DNA from: an uncultured Faecalibacterium sp.
GTDB taxonomy: Bacteria; Bacillota; Clostridia; Oscillospirales; Ruminococcaceae
Length of the DNA stretch: 64,000 nt
Direction: 5' to 3'
NCBI GenBank assembly: GCA_934547065.1
Contig: CAKTEF010000008.1
Location: 11,186-75,185, forward strand
Shown piece after piece: positions 16,030 to 24,600 of this stretch. The position numbers and the translations under genes are program-made. The first letter of the stretch is position 1; each line of letters opens with the position of its first letter. Under the pieces are notes generated by a model, which worked only from the letters and a program-made list of their open reading frames with translations, ran no database searches and was not told the origin of the DNA.

Positions 16030-16704
16030 ATGACCGCACAAGGCATTTATTATCTGATCCGGGCCCTGGTAACGCTGGTGGCGATCCCGTTCCATGAGGC
16101 CGGCCATGCTCTGGCGGCCTGGCTGCTGGGGGACCCCACTGCCAAGCGCGAGGGCCGCATCTCGCTGAACCCGTTCCGTCATTTTGACCTGGTGGGCACC
16201 CTTTGCATGGTGTTTGCGGGGGTGGGCTGGGCAAAGCCTGTGAACACCGACCCGCGCAATTTCAAAAACCCCAAGTGGGGCATGGCGCTCACCGCGCTGG
16301 CGGGGCCGGTGGCAAACCTGGTGCTGGCCTATCTTGCCATGGTGGTCTGGAAACTGGTCTATTATTGGGCCCCGGTCACCGGAGCGACGGTTTTTGCGGC
16401 TCGGTTTCTCCAATACTTGGTGATGATGGATGTCAGCCTGGCGGTGTTCAACCTGCTGCCGGTGCCGCCGCTGGACGGCAGCCGCATCCTGCTGGCCGTG
16501 CTGCCGCAGCGCCTTTACTTTGGCATCATGAAATATGAGCGGGTGATCTTTGTCATCCTGCTGGCGGCCGTGTGGGCCGGGGTGCTGGACGGCCCGCTGA
16601 GCCTGTTCAACGATGTCGTGTGGGACCTGCTGGACCTTGGCACCGGCTACATCGACCAGATGGCCTACGCGGCATACTATGCCATGATCGGGACGGTGAT
16701 CTGA
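16030..16704 (+). CDS. Site-2 protease family membrane metalloprotease (M50)
   Basis: 224 residues, with a TAGGAG ribosome-binding site. The zinc motif HEAGH is at residues 22-26 inside the first membrane helix, and the second motif NLLPVPPLDGSRIL, supplying the third ligand, is near residue 142. Four to six hydrophobic segments are seen. This is the short YwhC/rhomboid-like S2P subgroup without PDZ domain, commonly found beside scpA. The substrate is unknown; such proteases cut membrane-spanning regulators. The stop touches the scpA GTG start, indicating one operon. Confidence 0.9.
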   Translation: MTAQGIYYLIRALVTLVAIPFHEAGHALAAWLLGDPTAKREGRISLNPFRHFDLVGTLCMVFAGVGWAKPVNTDPRNFKNPKWGMALTALAGPVANLVLAYLAMVVWKLVYYWAPVTGATVFAARFLQYLVMMDVSLAVFNLLPVPPLDGSRILLAVLPQRLYFGIMKYERVIFVILLAAVWAGVLDGPLSLFNDVVWDLLDLGTGYIDQMAYAAYYAMIGTVI

Positions 16705-17430
16705 GTGGCGGAGGAAATGACGTTCCATCTGGAAACATTCGATGGCCCGCTGGAGCTGCTGCTGACCCTGGCGGCAAAGCACAAGATGGACCTGCACAAC
16801 ATCCCCATCCTGGAGCTGATCGACCAGTACACCCACGCGGTGGAAACGGCCGAAGCGGCTGACCCGGAGGTGTCCAGCGCATTCATTGAGATGGCCGCCC
16901 ATCTGGTGGAGATGAAAAGCTATCTGCTGCTGCCCCGCAGCGAGGAGGGCGAGCGGATGAAGCAGGAACTGACCGGCCAGCTCATTGAATACGACCAGTG
17001 CCGCCGGATGGCCGCCCGGCTGCGCCAGCGGGCCGAGGAGCACCCGGTGTTCGTCCGCCGCCCGGTGGAGCTGGAATGGGATAAAACGTATGATCTGTTC
17101 CATTCGCCCCAGGTGCTGGCAGACTGCTGGCAGGCATTGGCGGGGCGTACCAAAGTGCATCGCCAGCCGACACAGGAGCAGTTTGAGCCGCTGGTGTCTG
17201 CACCGCAGGTATCGGTGAGCAGCCGGGTAGTCTATATCCTGCGCCAGCTCATTGCAGGCAGTGCTGCCCGGATGGAACAGCTGTTCTCCTGCCGTCAGAC
17301 GCGCGGAGCCAACGTGGCCACATTCCTGGCGCTGCTGGAACTGGTGCGCGGCGGCCGGGTGCAGCTGGGCACGCAGGGAGAACTGGCCATGAAACGCGGC
17401 CATCTGGACCGGACAAAGGAGAAGCTATGA
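16705..17430 (+). CDS. scpA: Segregation and condensation protein A
   Basis: 241 residues from a GTG start that follows the protease stop directly. Opening FHLETFDGPLELLLTLAAKHKMDLHNIPI is the kleisin N-terminal signature; AAHLVEMKSYLLLP follows, and a winged-helix segment ends the protein (ATFLALLELVRGGRVQLG). ScpA bridges the SMC heads and binds ScpB in the chromosome-organising condensin complex. smc itself is not in the window. It overlaps scpB by four bases (ATGA). Confidence 0.95.
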   Translation: MAEEMTFHLETFDGPLELLLTLAAKHKMDLHNIPILELIDQYTHAVETAEAADPEVSSAFIEMAAHLVEMKSYLLLPRSEEGERMKQELTGQLIEYDQCRRMAARLRQRAEEHPVFVRRPVELEWDKTYDLFHSPQVLADCWQALAGRTKVHRQPTQEQFEPLVSAPQVSVSSRVVYILRQLIAGSAARMEQLFSCRQTRGANVATFLALLELVRGGRVQLGTQGELAMKRGHLDRTKEKL

Positions 17431-17957
17431 ATCAGAAACAGATCCGGGCTGCCGTGGAGGCAATGCTGTTTGCCTACGCGGAACCCATTGGAGCCGATAA
17501 GCTGGCACAGGCGCTTCAGTTGCCGCAGGCCAGTGTGGAGCCTGCGCTGGAAGAACTGCATGCCCGTTATGCGCGGGAGGACAGCGGCCTGTGCCTGCTC
17601 CGCCTGAACACCCACTGGCAGCTGGCGACCAAGACCGAGTTTTCGGAGTGCGTCCGCCGGGTGATGGATACCCGCCGCTCGGTGCCGCTGGGCCCGGCTG
17701 CCATGGAGACGCTGACCGTGATCGCCTATAACCAGCCTGTGTCCCGTGCATTCATCGAGCAGGTGCGCGGCGTGGACTCCTCGTCCAGCGTGTCCGGTCT
17801 GTTGGAAAAGGGTCTGATCGAAGAAGCCGGGCGGCTGGATCTGCCGGGGCGGCCGGTGGCGTTCCGCACCACTGATGTGTTCCTGCGCTGCTTTGGGCTT
17901 TCCAGCCTGGAGGACCTGCCCCCGGTGCGGGCAGAGGAAAGCGAGGCCGCGCAATGA
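17427..17957 (+). CDS. scpB: Segregation and condensation protein B
   Basis: 176 residues. Two winged-helix domains are typical: AMLFAYAEPIGADKLAQ in the first, and ETLTVIAYNQPVSRAFIEQVRGV (with the family's strongly conserved ETL-IAY-QP-R-IE-RGV pattern) in the second. Dimeric ScpB regulates SMC-ScpA. It is coupled by four-base overlaps to scpA and to the DUF2953 gene. Confidence 0.96.
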   Translation: MNQKQIRAAVEAMLFAYAEPIGADKLAQALQLPQASVEPALEELHARYAREDSGLCLLRLNTHWQLATKTEFSECVRRVMDTRRSVPLGPAAMETLTVIAYNQPVSRAFIEQVRGVDSSSSVSGLLEKGLIEEAGRLDLPGRPVAFRTTDVFLRCFGLSSLEDLPPVRAEESEAAQ

Positions 17958-18628
17958 GCCTTTTGTGGAGCATTCTCGCAGCCCTGGGTGCGGTGCTGCT
18001 GTTTCTGCTGAAAGTGGTCGGCATTTTGCTGTTGATCGTGCTGGGTTTGCTGGCCGTGCTGCTGCTCTGCCCGTTCTGTGCGGATGTGGCGTGGGAAAAG
18101 GGGGCCCTGACCATCCGGGCCGGTGCGCTGGGGATGACCTTCCCGGTGTTCCGGTACCCGCAGCCGGAGGGCGGACCCAAAAAGGAAAAAAAGAAAAAGC
18201 CCAAAAAGAAAGCAGAACCCAAAGAACCCAAAAAGGAGACACCGCCCCGCCAGAAAGCAAAGCTGACGCTGAACATCCTCTGTACCATCCTGCGGGGAGC
18301 GGGCAGCCTGACCAGGGCGGTCATCGGCTCGCTGCGCTTCACCCACATCCGGGTCCGGCTGGGGGTCCGGGGCGATGATCCGGCGGAAGCCGCCCGCACT
18401 TACGGGAAGCTGAACGCCTGGCTGTACAGTGCGCTTGGCGTTCTGGACCGGTTCGTGTATCTGGATTTTGAGCAGCTGCAGCTGCTGCCGGATTTCGGCA
18501 CGCCGGAGCCCACGGTGCAGGACAGCGTCTCGTTCCGGGTGTCGGCACAGCTGTATGCCGTCGTTTTCACGGCGCTGCGCGTTCTTTACGAATTCTGGCG
18601 CGAAAAGGTACTGGACGTTTTTCTTTGA
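17954..18628 (+). CDS. DUF2953 domain-containing membrane protein
   Basis: 224 residues. A long hydrophobic N-terminal segment (about 3-37) is one or two membrane helices. After it come a beta-rich ALTIRAGALGMTFPVF stretch, a Lys/Pro/Glu-rich tract at about 74-100, and the DUF2953 region (RFTHIRVRLGVRGDDPAEAARTYGKLNAWLY, LDFEQLQLLPDF). The family is found in Firmicutes next to gerW/ytfJ. The function is not known. Here it sits between scpB (four-base overlap) and gerW, as in many Clostridia. Confidence 0.8.
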   Translation: MSLLWSILAALGAVLLFLLKVVGILLLIVLGLLAVLLLCPFCADVAWEKGALTIRAGALGMTFPVFRYPQPEGGPKKEKKKKPKKKAEPKEPKKETPPRQKAKLTLNILCTILRGAGSLTRAVIGSLRFTHIRVRLGVRGDDPAEAARTYGKLNAWLYSALGVLDRFVYLDFEQLQLLPDFGTPEPTVQDSVSFRVSAQLYAVVFTALRVLYEFWREKVLDVFL

Positions 18629-18640
18629 TTCCGGTATAAT
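18612..18640 (+). promoter_or_regulatory. Candidate promoter of gerW
   Basis: TGGACG, 17-nt spacer, TATAAT overlapping the end of the DUF2953 gene. The -10 is perfect and the -35 weak. Confidence 0.45.
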
Positions 18641-18738
18641 AAATACTGTATGGTTTGTCTGCTTTTCTGCCGCAGGGCAGGGGAGCGGCTGCGGGAGCGC
18701 TGAGGCGCTTCTGAGAATGAAATAAGGAGGCCGATTTT

Positions 18739-19158
18739 ATGGCTGAGCATCCGATCCAGGGTTTGATGAACGTTACGATGGACAAGATCCGTCAGATGGT
18801 GGATTCCAACACCATCGTCGGCAAGGCCATCACCACGGAGGATGGCACGACCATCCTGCCGGTGTCCAAGGTGAGCTTTGGCTTTGCCTCGGCGGGCACG
18901 GATTTTGACGGCAAGAATGCCGCCAACAAGGACCTGTTCGGCGGCGGCTCCGGTGCGGGGGTCAACATCCAGCCGGTAGCGTTCCTTGTGGTCAAGGATG
19001 GCTGCGTGCGCACCATCCAGCTGGCCGACAGCTCCAACACGGTGGACCGCGCCCTGACCATGATCCCCGAACTGGTGGACAAGGTCAGCGCTCTGCTGAA
19101 AAAGGACGAGCCTGCCGCAGCACCTGCTGCCCCCGCGTCGGAACCGAAAGCGGAGTAA
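18739..19158 (+). CDS. GerW/YtfJ family sporulation-associated protein
   Basis: 139 residues, AAGGAGG ribosome-binding site. It starts with HPIQGLMNVTMDKIRQMVDSN, continues with VGKAITTEDGTTILPVSKVSFGFASAG, then a Gly-rich GGGSGAGVNIQPVAFLVV strand, all typical of the YtfJ/GerW family. In Bacillus it is made in the forespore and needed for full germination. The tail here is Ala/Pro/Glu-rich. Its conservation beside scpAB-DUF2953 is standard for Clostridia. If the host is asporogenous it may have kept another role. Confidence 0.88.
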   Translation: MAEHPIQGLMNVTMDKIRQMVDSNTIVGKAITTEDGTTILPVSKVSFGFASAGTDFDGKNAANKDLFGGGSGAGVNIQPVAFLVVKDGCVRTIQLADSSNTVDRALTMIPELVDKVSALLKKDEPAAAPAAPASEPKAE

Positions 19159-19172
19159 AATTTTTAAGTCGT

Positions 19173-19201
19173 AACTGCAAGCTTCCAACTTGCAGTTTTT
19201 T
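19173..19201 (+). terminator. Terminator of the scpAB-gerW operon
   Basis: AACTGCAAG/CTTGCAGTT stem followed by TTTTC. Confidence 0.85.
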
Positions 19202-19260
19202 CAGCGCACGCCAACGCGTGCGCTTTTGAGCGCCGGGAGGCGCACAAAGGAGGATCAATT

Positions 19261-20097
19261 ATGGCAGAAGAACGGATTCAAAAGATCATGAGCGAGCAGG
19301 GGCTGTGCTCCCGCCGCGCCGCCGAACAGATCATTGCAGAGGGCCGCGTCAAGGTCAACGGCCACCCGGTCAAGGTGGGCGACAAGATGGACCCCAACCG
19401 GGATGTGCTGCATGTGGACGACGAGCGGATCTATATCCAGAAGAACCAGCAGCTTTATTACCTGGCCCTGTACAAGCCCCGCGGCTATGTGACTACGGCC
19501 AGCGATGAGCTGGGCCGCAAGACCGTGATGGAGCTGGTCAGCGACATCCCCGCCCGCCTGTACCCGGTGGGCCGCCTGGATAAGGACAGCGAGGGCCTGC
19601 TGCTGATGACCAACGACGGTGCCTTTGCGCAGGCCGTCACCCATCCGTCGGGCGGCATCTCCAAGCTGTACCGCGTCACGGTCCAGCCCCGTGCCGACGA
19701 GGCCCAGATCCTCAAAATGAGCAGCGGCGTGGTGCTGGACGATGGCACCAAGACCCTGCCCTGCGCCATCAACGTGGTCACGGACGAGCCGGGCCGCACC
19801 GTGATGGAAATGACCCTGAAAGAGGGCAAAAACCGTGAGATCCGCCGGATGTGCGAAGCCGTCGGCCTGGAAGTGGTGCGCCTGAAGCGGAACGCTGAGG
19901 GCGTGGTCAAGCTGGGCATGCTCAAGCCCGGCACCTACCGGGAGCTGACCAAAGCCGAGGTCAACGGCCTGCGTGCTGCCGCCGCCAAGGGCCGCGCCCA
20001 GACCCGCAGCGCTGCGCTGCAGTCCCGCGCCGCCCAGCGCCGCCCCCGCGGCCCGGTGGGCAAGGGGAGCGCCGCCCCGGCAAAGCACAAAAAGTAA
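19261..20097 (+). CDS. rluB: RsuA-family rRNA pseudouridine synthase
   Basis: 278 residues; AAAGGAGG ribosome-binding site. An N-terminal S4 domain (ERIQKIMSEQGLCSRRAAEQII, GRVKVNG) precedes the synthase core with the catalytic Asp in GRLDKDSEGLLLMTNDG, then LKEGKNREIRRMCEAVGLEV, the usual family signature. The enzyme makes pseudouridine in 23S rRNA (RluB position in helix 89 by family). RluB, RluE and RluF cannot be separated with certainty; this length and S4 domain favour RluB. The last 45 residues are a basic Ala/Arg tail, common in these proteins. Confidence 0.9.
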   Translation: MAEERIQKIMSEQGLCSRRAAEQIIAEGRVKVNGHPVKVGDKMDPNRDVLHVDDERIYIQKNQQLYYLALYKPRGYVTTASDELGRKTVMELVSDIPARLYPVGRLDKDSEGLLLMTNDGAFAQAVTHPSGGISKLYRVTVQPRADEAQILKMSSGVVLDDGTKTLPCAINVVTDEPGRTVMEMTLKEGKNREIRRMCEAVGLEVVRLKRNAEGVVKLGMLKPGTYRELTKAEVNGLRAAAAKGRAQTRSAALQSRAAQRRPRGPVGKGSAAPAKHKK

Positions 20098-20192
20098 GCG
20101 TACCCGGCGCACTTTGCGGCCCGGAACCGCCCCAAAGACGGGCGGAATGGAAAAGTTTGTGAAAAAATTCCTTAAAATAGGGTGCGCGGTAC

Positions 20193-20221
20193 TTGAGAAC
20201 TTTGCAGAAATCTGTTACAAT
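20193..20221 (+). promoter_or_regulatory. Promoter of the biotin carboxyltransferase operon
   Basis: TTGAGA, 17-nt spacer, TACAAT, 47 nt before the first start codon. It fits well in an otherwise featureless 170-bp gap. Confidence 0.75.
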
Positions 20222-20267
20222 AAACCTAATTTTGAAAGCTCAAAATAGACAAGCAGGAGGTCTTACC

Positions 20268-21587
20268 ATGGCTTCAAAGAGTAACAAAGGAGAAATCCTC
20301 GCCAAGTTTTTCGATGACGGGGAATATACCGCACTGTTTGCGGACGGCGCGGTGAGCGCTGCCTGCGGCTATGCGGCCGGTCAGCAGGCTTACGCTGTGT
20401 ATCAGAACGGCGAGGCTGTCACCGTCAAGGACGTTGAGAAGAATATCAAGGTCCTGGAGATGGCTGCTCAGACGGGCTGCCCGGTGGTCACGTTCTATCA
20501 CTCTGTGGGCGCAAAGCTGGCAGAGGGCCTGGACGTTCTGACGGCCTGCGCCAAGCTGAACGCCACGATCGCCAAGGTTTCCGGTGTGGTCCCGCAGGTG
20601 GCTGTTGTCACTGGCGTGTGCGGCGGCACCAGCGCCCTGAGCGCTGCAAATGCAGATGTCTGTGTGATGGCAAAGGACGCGGAGCTGTTCTTTACCGCTC
20701 CGTTCACCTCTGCCGCCAAGGGCGATAAGGTCCCCGGCGCAGGCAGTGCCGAGGCTGCCGCCAAGGCCGGCGTGGCTGCCATTGTGGCTGCCGATGCCGC
20801 TGAGGCTGCGGAAAAGGCTGCCCACATCGTGGGTCTGCTGCCCGCCAACAACCTGACCGGCCCGGCCATCTTCGAGTTCGAGCAGCCCACCGCAGTGCTG
20901 TCTGCCGGTGCGGCCCCCGAAAAGGCTGCCGCTGCCCTGATCGACAAGGACAGCGCTGTGGAGCTGTACGCAGGCTTTGGCAAGAACGTTTACACCGCAT
21001 TTGCTACCATCGGCGGCAACGCTGTGGGCGTTGTGGCTACCGGCGAAAGCCTGTGCCACAATTGTGTGGCCAAGGCTTCCCGCTTTGTCCGCCTGTGCGA
21101 TGCATTCAGCGTTCCTGTGCTGACCATCGTGGACACCAAGGGCTTTGTGCCCAGCGCTTCCGATGACATTGCCGGCGGCATCCGTGAGGCTGCCCGCCTG
21201 GCTGCCACCTACGCCGATGCCACCACCGCCAAGGTCTGCCTGCTGGCAGGCAAGGCGGTCGGCCCTGTCTATACCGCTCTGGCCAACGCCGACCTGAAGA
21301 TCGCCGTCAACGGCTGCACCATCAGCGCACTGGAGCCCAATGCGGCGGTCAGCGTGCTGTACAAGAGCGAGATCGACGCTTCCGACAATATCATTGCCGC
21401 AACCAACGCCAAGGCTGCTCAGTATGCCGCTGAGGTGTGCAGTGCTGCCAACGCCGTGGCCTGCGGCGCTGCCGACATGACCTGCGAGGCTGCCAATGCC
21501 CGCGCAAGCGTTGTGGCTGCCTTTGAGCTGCTGAGCACCAAGCGCGCAGCCCGCCTGCCCAAAAAGCACGGCAACATGGCTCTGTAA
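20268..21587 (+). CDS. Carboxyl transferase domain protein (acyl-CoA side, 12S-like)
   Basis: 439 residues from the ATG after AGCAGGAGG. Two crotonase-like halves are visible. The N half has VVTGVCGGTSALSAANADV where relatives have a GPCAGGAVYSPAL-type loop. The C half has RLCDAFSVPVLTIVDTKGFVPS, the usual biotin/CoA-site strand, and VGPVYTALANADLKI. Family members (PccB, MmdA, GcdA, 12S transcarboxylase) move carboxyl groups between biotin and acyl-CoA. At 439 residues this one is shorter than the ~510 usual and Ala-rich. It is first in an operon with a biotin carrier and an OadA-type carboxyltransferase, so it probably accepts the carboxyl group, on acetyl-CoA or propionyl-CoA; the substrate is not shown. 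Confidence 0.85.
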   Translation: MASKSNKGEILAKFFDDGEYTALFADGAVSAACGYAAGQQAYAVYQNGEAVTVKDVEKNIKVLEMAAQTGCPVVTFYHSVGAKLAEGLDVLTACAKLNATIAKVSGVVPQVAVVTGVCGGTSALSAANADVCVMAKDAELFFTAPFTSAAKGDKVPGAGSAEAAAKAGVAAIVAADAAEAAEKAAHIVGLLPANNLTGPAIFEFEQPTAVLSAGAAPEKAAAALIDKDSAVELYAGFGKNVYTAFATIGGNAVGVVATGESLCHNCVAKASRFVRLCDAFSVPVLTIVDTKGFVPSASDDIAGGIREAARLAATYADATTAKVCLLAGKAVGPVYTALANADLKIAVNGCTISALEPNAAVSVLYKSEIDASDNIIAATNAKAAQYAAEVCSAANAVACGAADMTCEAANARASVVAAFELLSTKRAARLPKKHGNMAL

Positions 21588-21647
21588 GCCTGGAACGTAA
21601 ACGTACATAGAATAAAACGAATCGATTTTGTTCAGGAGGATTCTTCC

Positions 21648-22025
21648 ATGAAGTACTACAATATTACCGTGAATGGCGTTGCTTACAGCGTCTCCGTTGA
21701 GGAGACCGCCGCAGGTGCTGCTCCTGTTGCAGCAGCTGCTCCCGCTGCTCCCAAGGCCCCGGCTGCTCCTGCTGCCGCTCCTAAGGCTGCCGCCCCCGCC
21801 GGTGCTGCCGGTGCAGTTGCCGTCAAGGCTCCTATGCCCGGCAACATCCTGGATGTCAAGGTCGCTGCCGGTGCTTCCGTCAAGGCCGGTGACGTGCTGG
21901 TGATCCTGGAGGCCATGAAGATGGAGAACGAGATCGTTGCTCCGCAGGATGGCACGGTGGCTTCCATCAACGTCAACAAGGGCGACACCGTCAACTCCGG
22001 TGACGTTCTGGTTTCCATGAACTAA
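21648..22025 (+). CDS. Biotin carboxyl carrier protein
   Basis: 125 residues, CAGGAGG ribosome-binding site. It opens with a short beta segment (KYYNITVNGVAYSVSVEE), has an Ala/Pro linker at about 22-55, and a C-terminal biotinyl domain with EAMKMENEIVAPQDG; the Lys of AMKM (about residue 90) is the biotinylation site. It has the size and layout of the 1.3S subunit of transcarboxylase and of the gamma/C-terminal carrier of Na+-pumping decarboxylases. It lies between the two carboxyltransferase genes. Confidence 0.95.
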   Translation: MKYYNITVNGVAYSVSVEETAAGAAPVAAAAPAAPKAPAAPAAAPKAAAPAGAAGAVAVKAPMPGNILDVKVAAGASVKAGDVLVILEAMKMENEIVAPQDGTVASINVNKGDTVNSGDVLVSMN

Positions 22026-22041
22026 GGGAGAGGTGACAACC

Positions 22042-23445
22042 ATGGCCAAAAAGCCGATCAAGATTACGGAAGTTGTCCTGCGTGATGCCCACCAGTCCCT
22101 GCTGGCCACCCGTATGACGATGGATGAGATGCGTCCCATCCTGCCCGAAATGGATAAGATCCCCTACTTCTCCGTGGAGTGCTGGGGCGGTGCAACGTTT
22201 GACAGCTGCATCCGCTTCCTGGACGAGGATCCCTGGGAGCGCCTGCGCATCCTGCGCAAGGAGCTGCCCCATCAGAAACTGCAGATGCTGTTCCGCGGCC
22301 AGAACATGCTGGGCTACCGCCCCTATGCAGACGATGCCGTGGAATACTTTGTGCAGAAGTCTGTGGCAAACGGCATTGATGTCATCCGCATTTTCGACGC
22401 ACTGAACGACCCCCGCAACCTGCAGACTGCCATCAAGGCAGCCAACAAGGAAGGCGCTCATGTGCAGGGCTGCATCAGCTACACGCTGAGCCCCGTGCAT
22501 AACAACGAGTACTTTGCAGCCTACGCCAAGACCCTGGAGGAGATGGGTGCAAACTCCATCTGCATCAAGGATATGGCCGGTCTGCTGACCCCCTATACCT
22601 GCTACGACCTGGTCAAGAAGCTGAAAGAGACCGTCAGCATCCCGGTGGACATCCACAGCCACTACACTGCCGGTCTGGCTTCCATGTCCATCCTCAAGGG
22701 CATTGAGGCAGGTGCCGACATCGTCGATACCGCCATGAGCCCCCTGAGCCTGGGCACCAGCCACATGCCCACCGAGAGCCTGGTCGCTGCCCTGCAGGGC
22801 ACCGATTACGACACCGGCCTGGATCTCAAGCAGCTGAACGTTGTCCGTGCTTATTTCGCAAAGCTGCGTGAAAAGTACATTGCCAACGGCCAGATCAGCC
22901 CCAAGAGCCTGGGCGTGGATGCCAACACCCTGCTGTATCAGGTGCCGGGCGGTATGTTCTCCAACATGCTCAAGCAGCTGAAAGATGCCGGCAAGGAGGA
23001 CAAGCTGGACGAAGTGCTGGCGGAGATCCCCCGTGTGCGTGAGGATGCAGGCTATCCTCCGCTGGTCACCCCCACCAGCCAGATCGTTGGCACCCAGGCG
23101 GTGTTCAACGTCATCATGGGCGAGCGCTACAAGATGGTCACCAAGGAGTTCAAGGGCCTGGTCCACGGCGATTACGGCAAGACTCCCGCTCCCATCAGCG
23201 CCGAGTTCACCAAGAAGATCCTGGGCGACGAGCAGCCCATCACCTGCCGCTTTGCCGACACCCTGGCTCCCGAGATGGACAAGCTGAAAGCCGAGGCCGC
23301 TAAGTGGGCAACCCAGGAGGAAGATGTCCTGACTTACGCCATGTTCCCGCAGGTCGCACCCAAGTTCTTTGAAAAGCGCAATGCCAAGAAGCAGGGCGTG
23401 GACGCTGACCACGCTGATTACACCAATCAGTCTCACCCTGTTTGA
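22042..23445 (+). CDS. Oxaloacetate/pyruvate-side carboxyltransferase (OadA/PycB/5S-like)
   Basis: 467 residues from the second ATG, which has GGGAGAGGTGAC upstream. The N-terminal TIM barrel carries KITEVVLRDAHQSLLATRM (metal-binding Asp), DKIPYFSVECWGGATFD, IRIFDALNDPRNL, KDMAGLLTPY, and IPVDIHSHYTAGLAS with the two metal-binding histidines. A C-terminal conserved carboxylase domain follows (VDANTLLYQVPGGMFSNM). This half reaction takes CO2 from oxaloacetate to biotin, or the reverse. The protein lacks its own biotinyl domain, as in the Propionibacterium 5S subunit. No biotin carboxylase or membrane decarboxylase beta subunit is in the operon. Confidence 0.92.
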   Translation: MAKKPIKITEVVLRDAHQSLLATRMTMDEMRPILPEMDKIPYFSVECWGGATFDSCIRFLDEDPWERLRILRKELPHQKLQMLFRGQNMLGYRPYADDAVEYFVQKSVANGIDVIRIFDALNDPRNLQTAIKAANKEGAHVQGCISYTLSPVHNNEYFAAYAKTLEEMGANSICIKDMAGLLTPYTCYDLVKKLKETVSIPVDIHSHYTAGLASMSILKGIEAGADIVDTAMSPLSLGTSHMPTESLVAALQGTDYDTGLDLKQLNVVRAYFAKLREKYIANGQISPKSLGVDANTLLYQVPGGMFSNMLKQLKDAGKEDKLDEVLAEIPRVREDAGYPPLVTPTSQIVGTQAVFNVIMGERYKMVTKEFKGLVHGDYGKTPAPISAEFTKKILGDEQPITCRFADTLAPEMDKLKAEAAKWATQEEDVLTYAMFPQVAPKFFEKRNAKKQGVDADHADYTNQSHPV

Positions 23446-23457
23446 TCAAATCGTTCC

Positions 23458-23490
23458 GGCCCCTCGCAGAAGCTCTGCGGGGGGCCTTTT
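23458..23490 (+). terminator. Terminator of the carboxyltransferase operon
   Basis: GGCCCCTCGCAG pairs with CTGCGGGGGGCC (one G-T pair), followed by TTTTG. Confidence 0.85.
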
Positions 23491-23563
23491 GCATCGCTGC
23501 AAAAGGGCAGGACAGAGTTTGTGTGATTTTTTCATGTACAGGGCTGGTTTTTTTCCGCATTGC

Positions 23564-23592
23564 TTGCAAAAAAAGGGGCAGCAGAGTAAAAT
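23564..23592 (+). promoter_or_regulatory. Promoter of the yicC-remA-gmk cluster
   Basis: TTGCAA, 17-nt spacer, TAAAAT, 100 nt upstream of yicC. AT-rich sequence surrounds it. Confidence 0.7.
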
Positions 23593-23691
23593 ATAGAATA
23601 TATGTATCGTAACATGGGCCTGTGTGCCCCAAAGCGGATACCTATACGAAGAATGTTCGCAGAAAAACCTTTGTGATATGAGGAAAAAAGC

Positions 23692-24570
23692 ATGATTTTG
23701 AGTATGACCGGTTTTGGCCGGGGAACTGCCGTGCGCAACGGCCGTGAGATCACGGTGGAGCTGCGCAGCGTCAATTCCCGCTACTTTGAGTATTCCTCCC
23801 GGATGCCCCGGACCTGCAGTTACATGGACAGCCGCCTGAAGAAACAGCTGAACGAGCGTGTGACCCGCGGCAAGGTGGAGTTGAGCCTGACGGTGCAGAA
23901 TGTGGATGCCGCTGATACTGTGGTGGCTGTGAATCAGGAACTGGCAAAGAGCTACCAGCAGGCACTGCGCGATCTTTCGGAGGCGCTGGAAGTCAAGAAC
24001 GACACCACCGCCAGCCTGATCGCACGCTTTCCGGACGTGCTGACCACCCGCCACGCCGATGTGGACGAGGAGCAGCTGTGGGAGGATGTCTCCGCTGTCA
24101 CGGCCCAGGCACTGGACCGCTTTGTGGAGATGCGCGCCGCTGAGGGGGCCAAGATGAAAGCGGACGTGGAGAACCGTCTGCACTTCCTGGAGGAGTGTGT
24201 GGGCAGGGTGGAGACACTGAGCGCAGGCCGCGTGGAAGCCTACACCAAGCGTCTGTATGAAAAGCTCAAGGTCATCCTGGAAGACCGCGGCATCGACGAT
24301 GCCCGTGTGCTGACCGAGGCCGCCATCTTTGGTGATAAGACTGCCGTGGACGAGGAGACGGTCCGCCTGCGCAGCCACATTGCACAGTACCGCTCCATTT
24401 TGGAGCTGGATGAGCCGGTGGGCCGCAAGCTGGATTTTCTGACCCAGGAGCTGAACCGTGAAACGAACACCATCGGTTCCAAGTGCCAGGATCTGGACAT
24501 CACCCGCATCGTGGTGGATATGAAAGCCGAGATCGAAAAGATCCGGGAGCAGATCCAGAACCTGGAATAA
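23692..24570 (+). CDS. YicC/YloC family endoribonuclease
   Basis: 292 residues. It opens MILSMTGFGRG, followed by ITVELRSVNSRYFE, and ends with the signature EELNRETNTIGSKCQDLDIT-like block (here QELNRETNTIGSKCQD), an essentially complete family match. Recent work shows these are metal-dependent endoribonucleases. First gene of a long co-directional cluster; a GAGG-like site lies upstream. Confidence 0.95.
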   Translation: MILSMTGFGRGTAVRNGREITVELRSVNSRYFEYSSRMPRTCSYMDSRLKKQLNERVTRGKVELSLTVQNVDAADTVVAVNQELAKSYQQALRDLSEALEVKNDTTASLIARFPDVLTTRHADVDEEQLWEDVSAVTAQALDRFVEMRAAEGAKMKADVENRLHFLEECVGRVETLSAGRVEAYTKRLYEKLKVILEDRGIDDARVLTEAAIFGDKTAVDEETVRLRSHIAQYRSILELDEPVGRKLDFLTQELNRETNTIGSKCQDLDITRIVVDMKAEIEKIREQIQNLE

Positions 24571-24600
24571 TGCGGAAGCCGCATCGGATCGGAGGAGCGT

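Noticed and set aside
20274-22139. 621-codon minus-strand ORF opposite the carboxyltransferase and biotin carrier genes
   Set aside because: Low-complexity His/Gly/Ser antisense frame without start signals; the plus-strand genes have ribosome-binding sites and family motifs.
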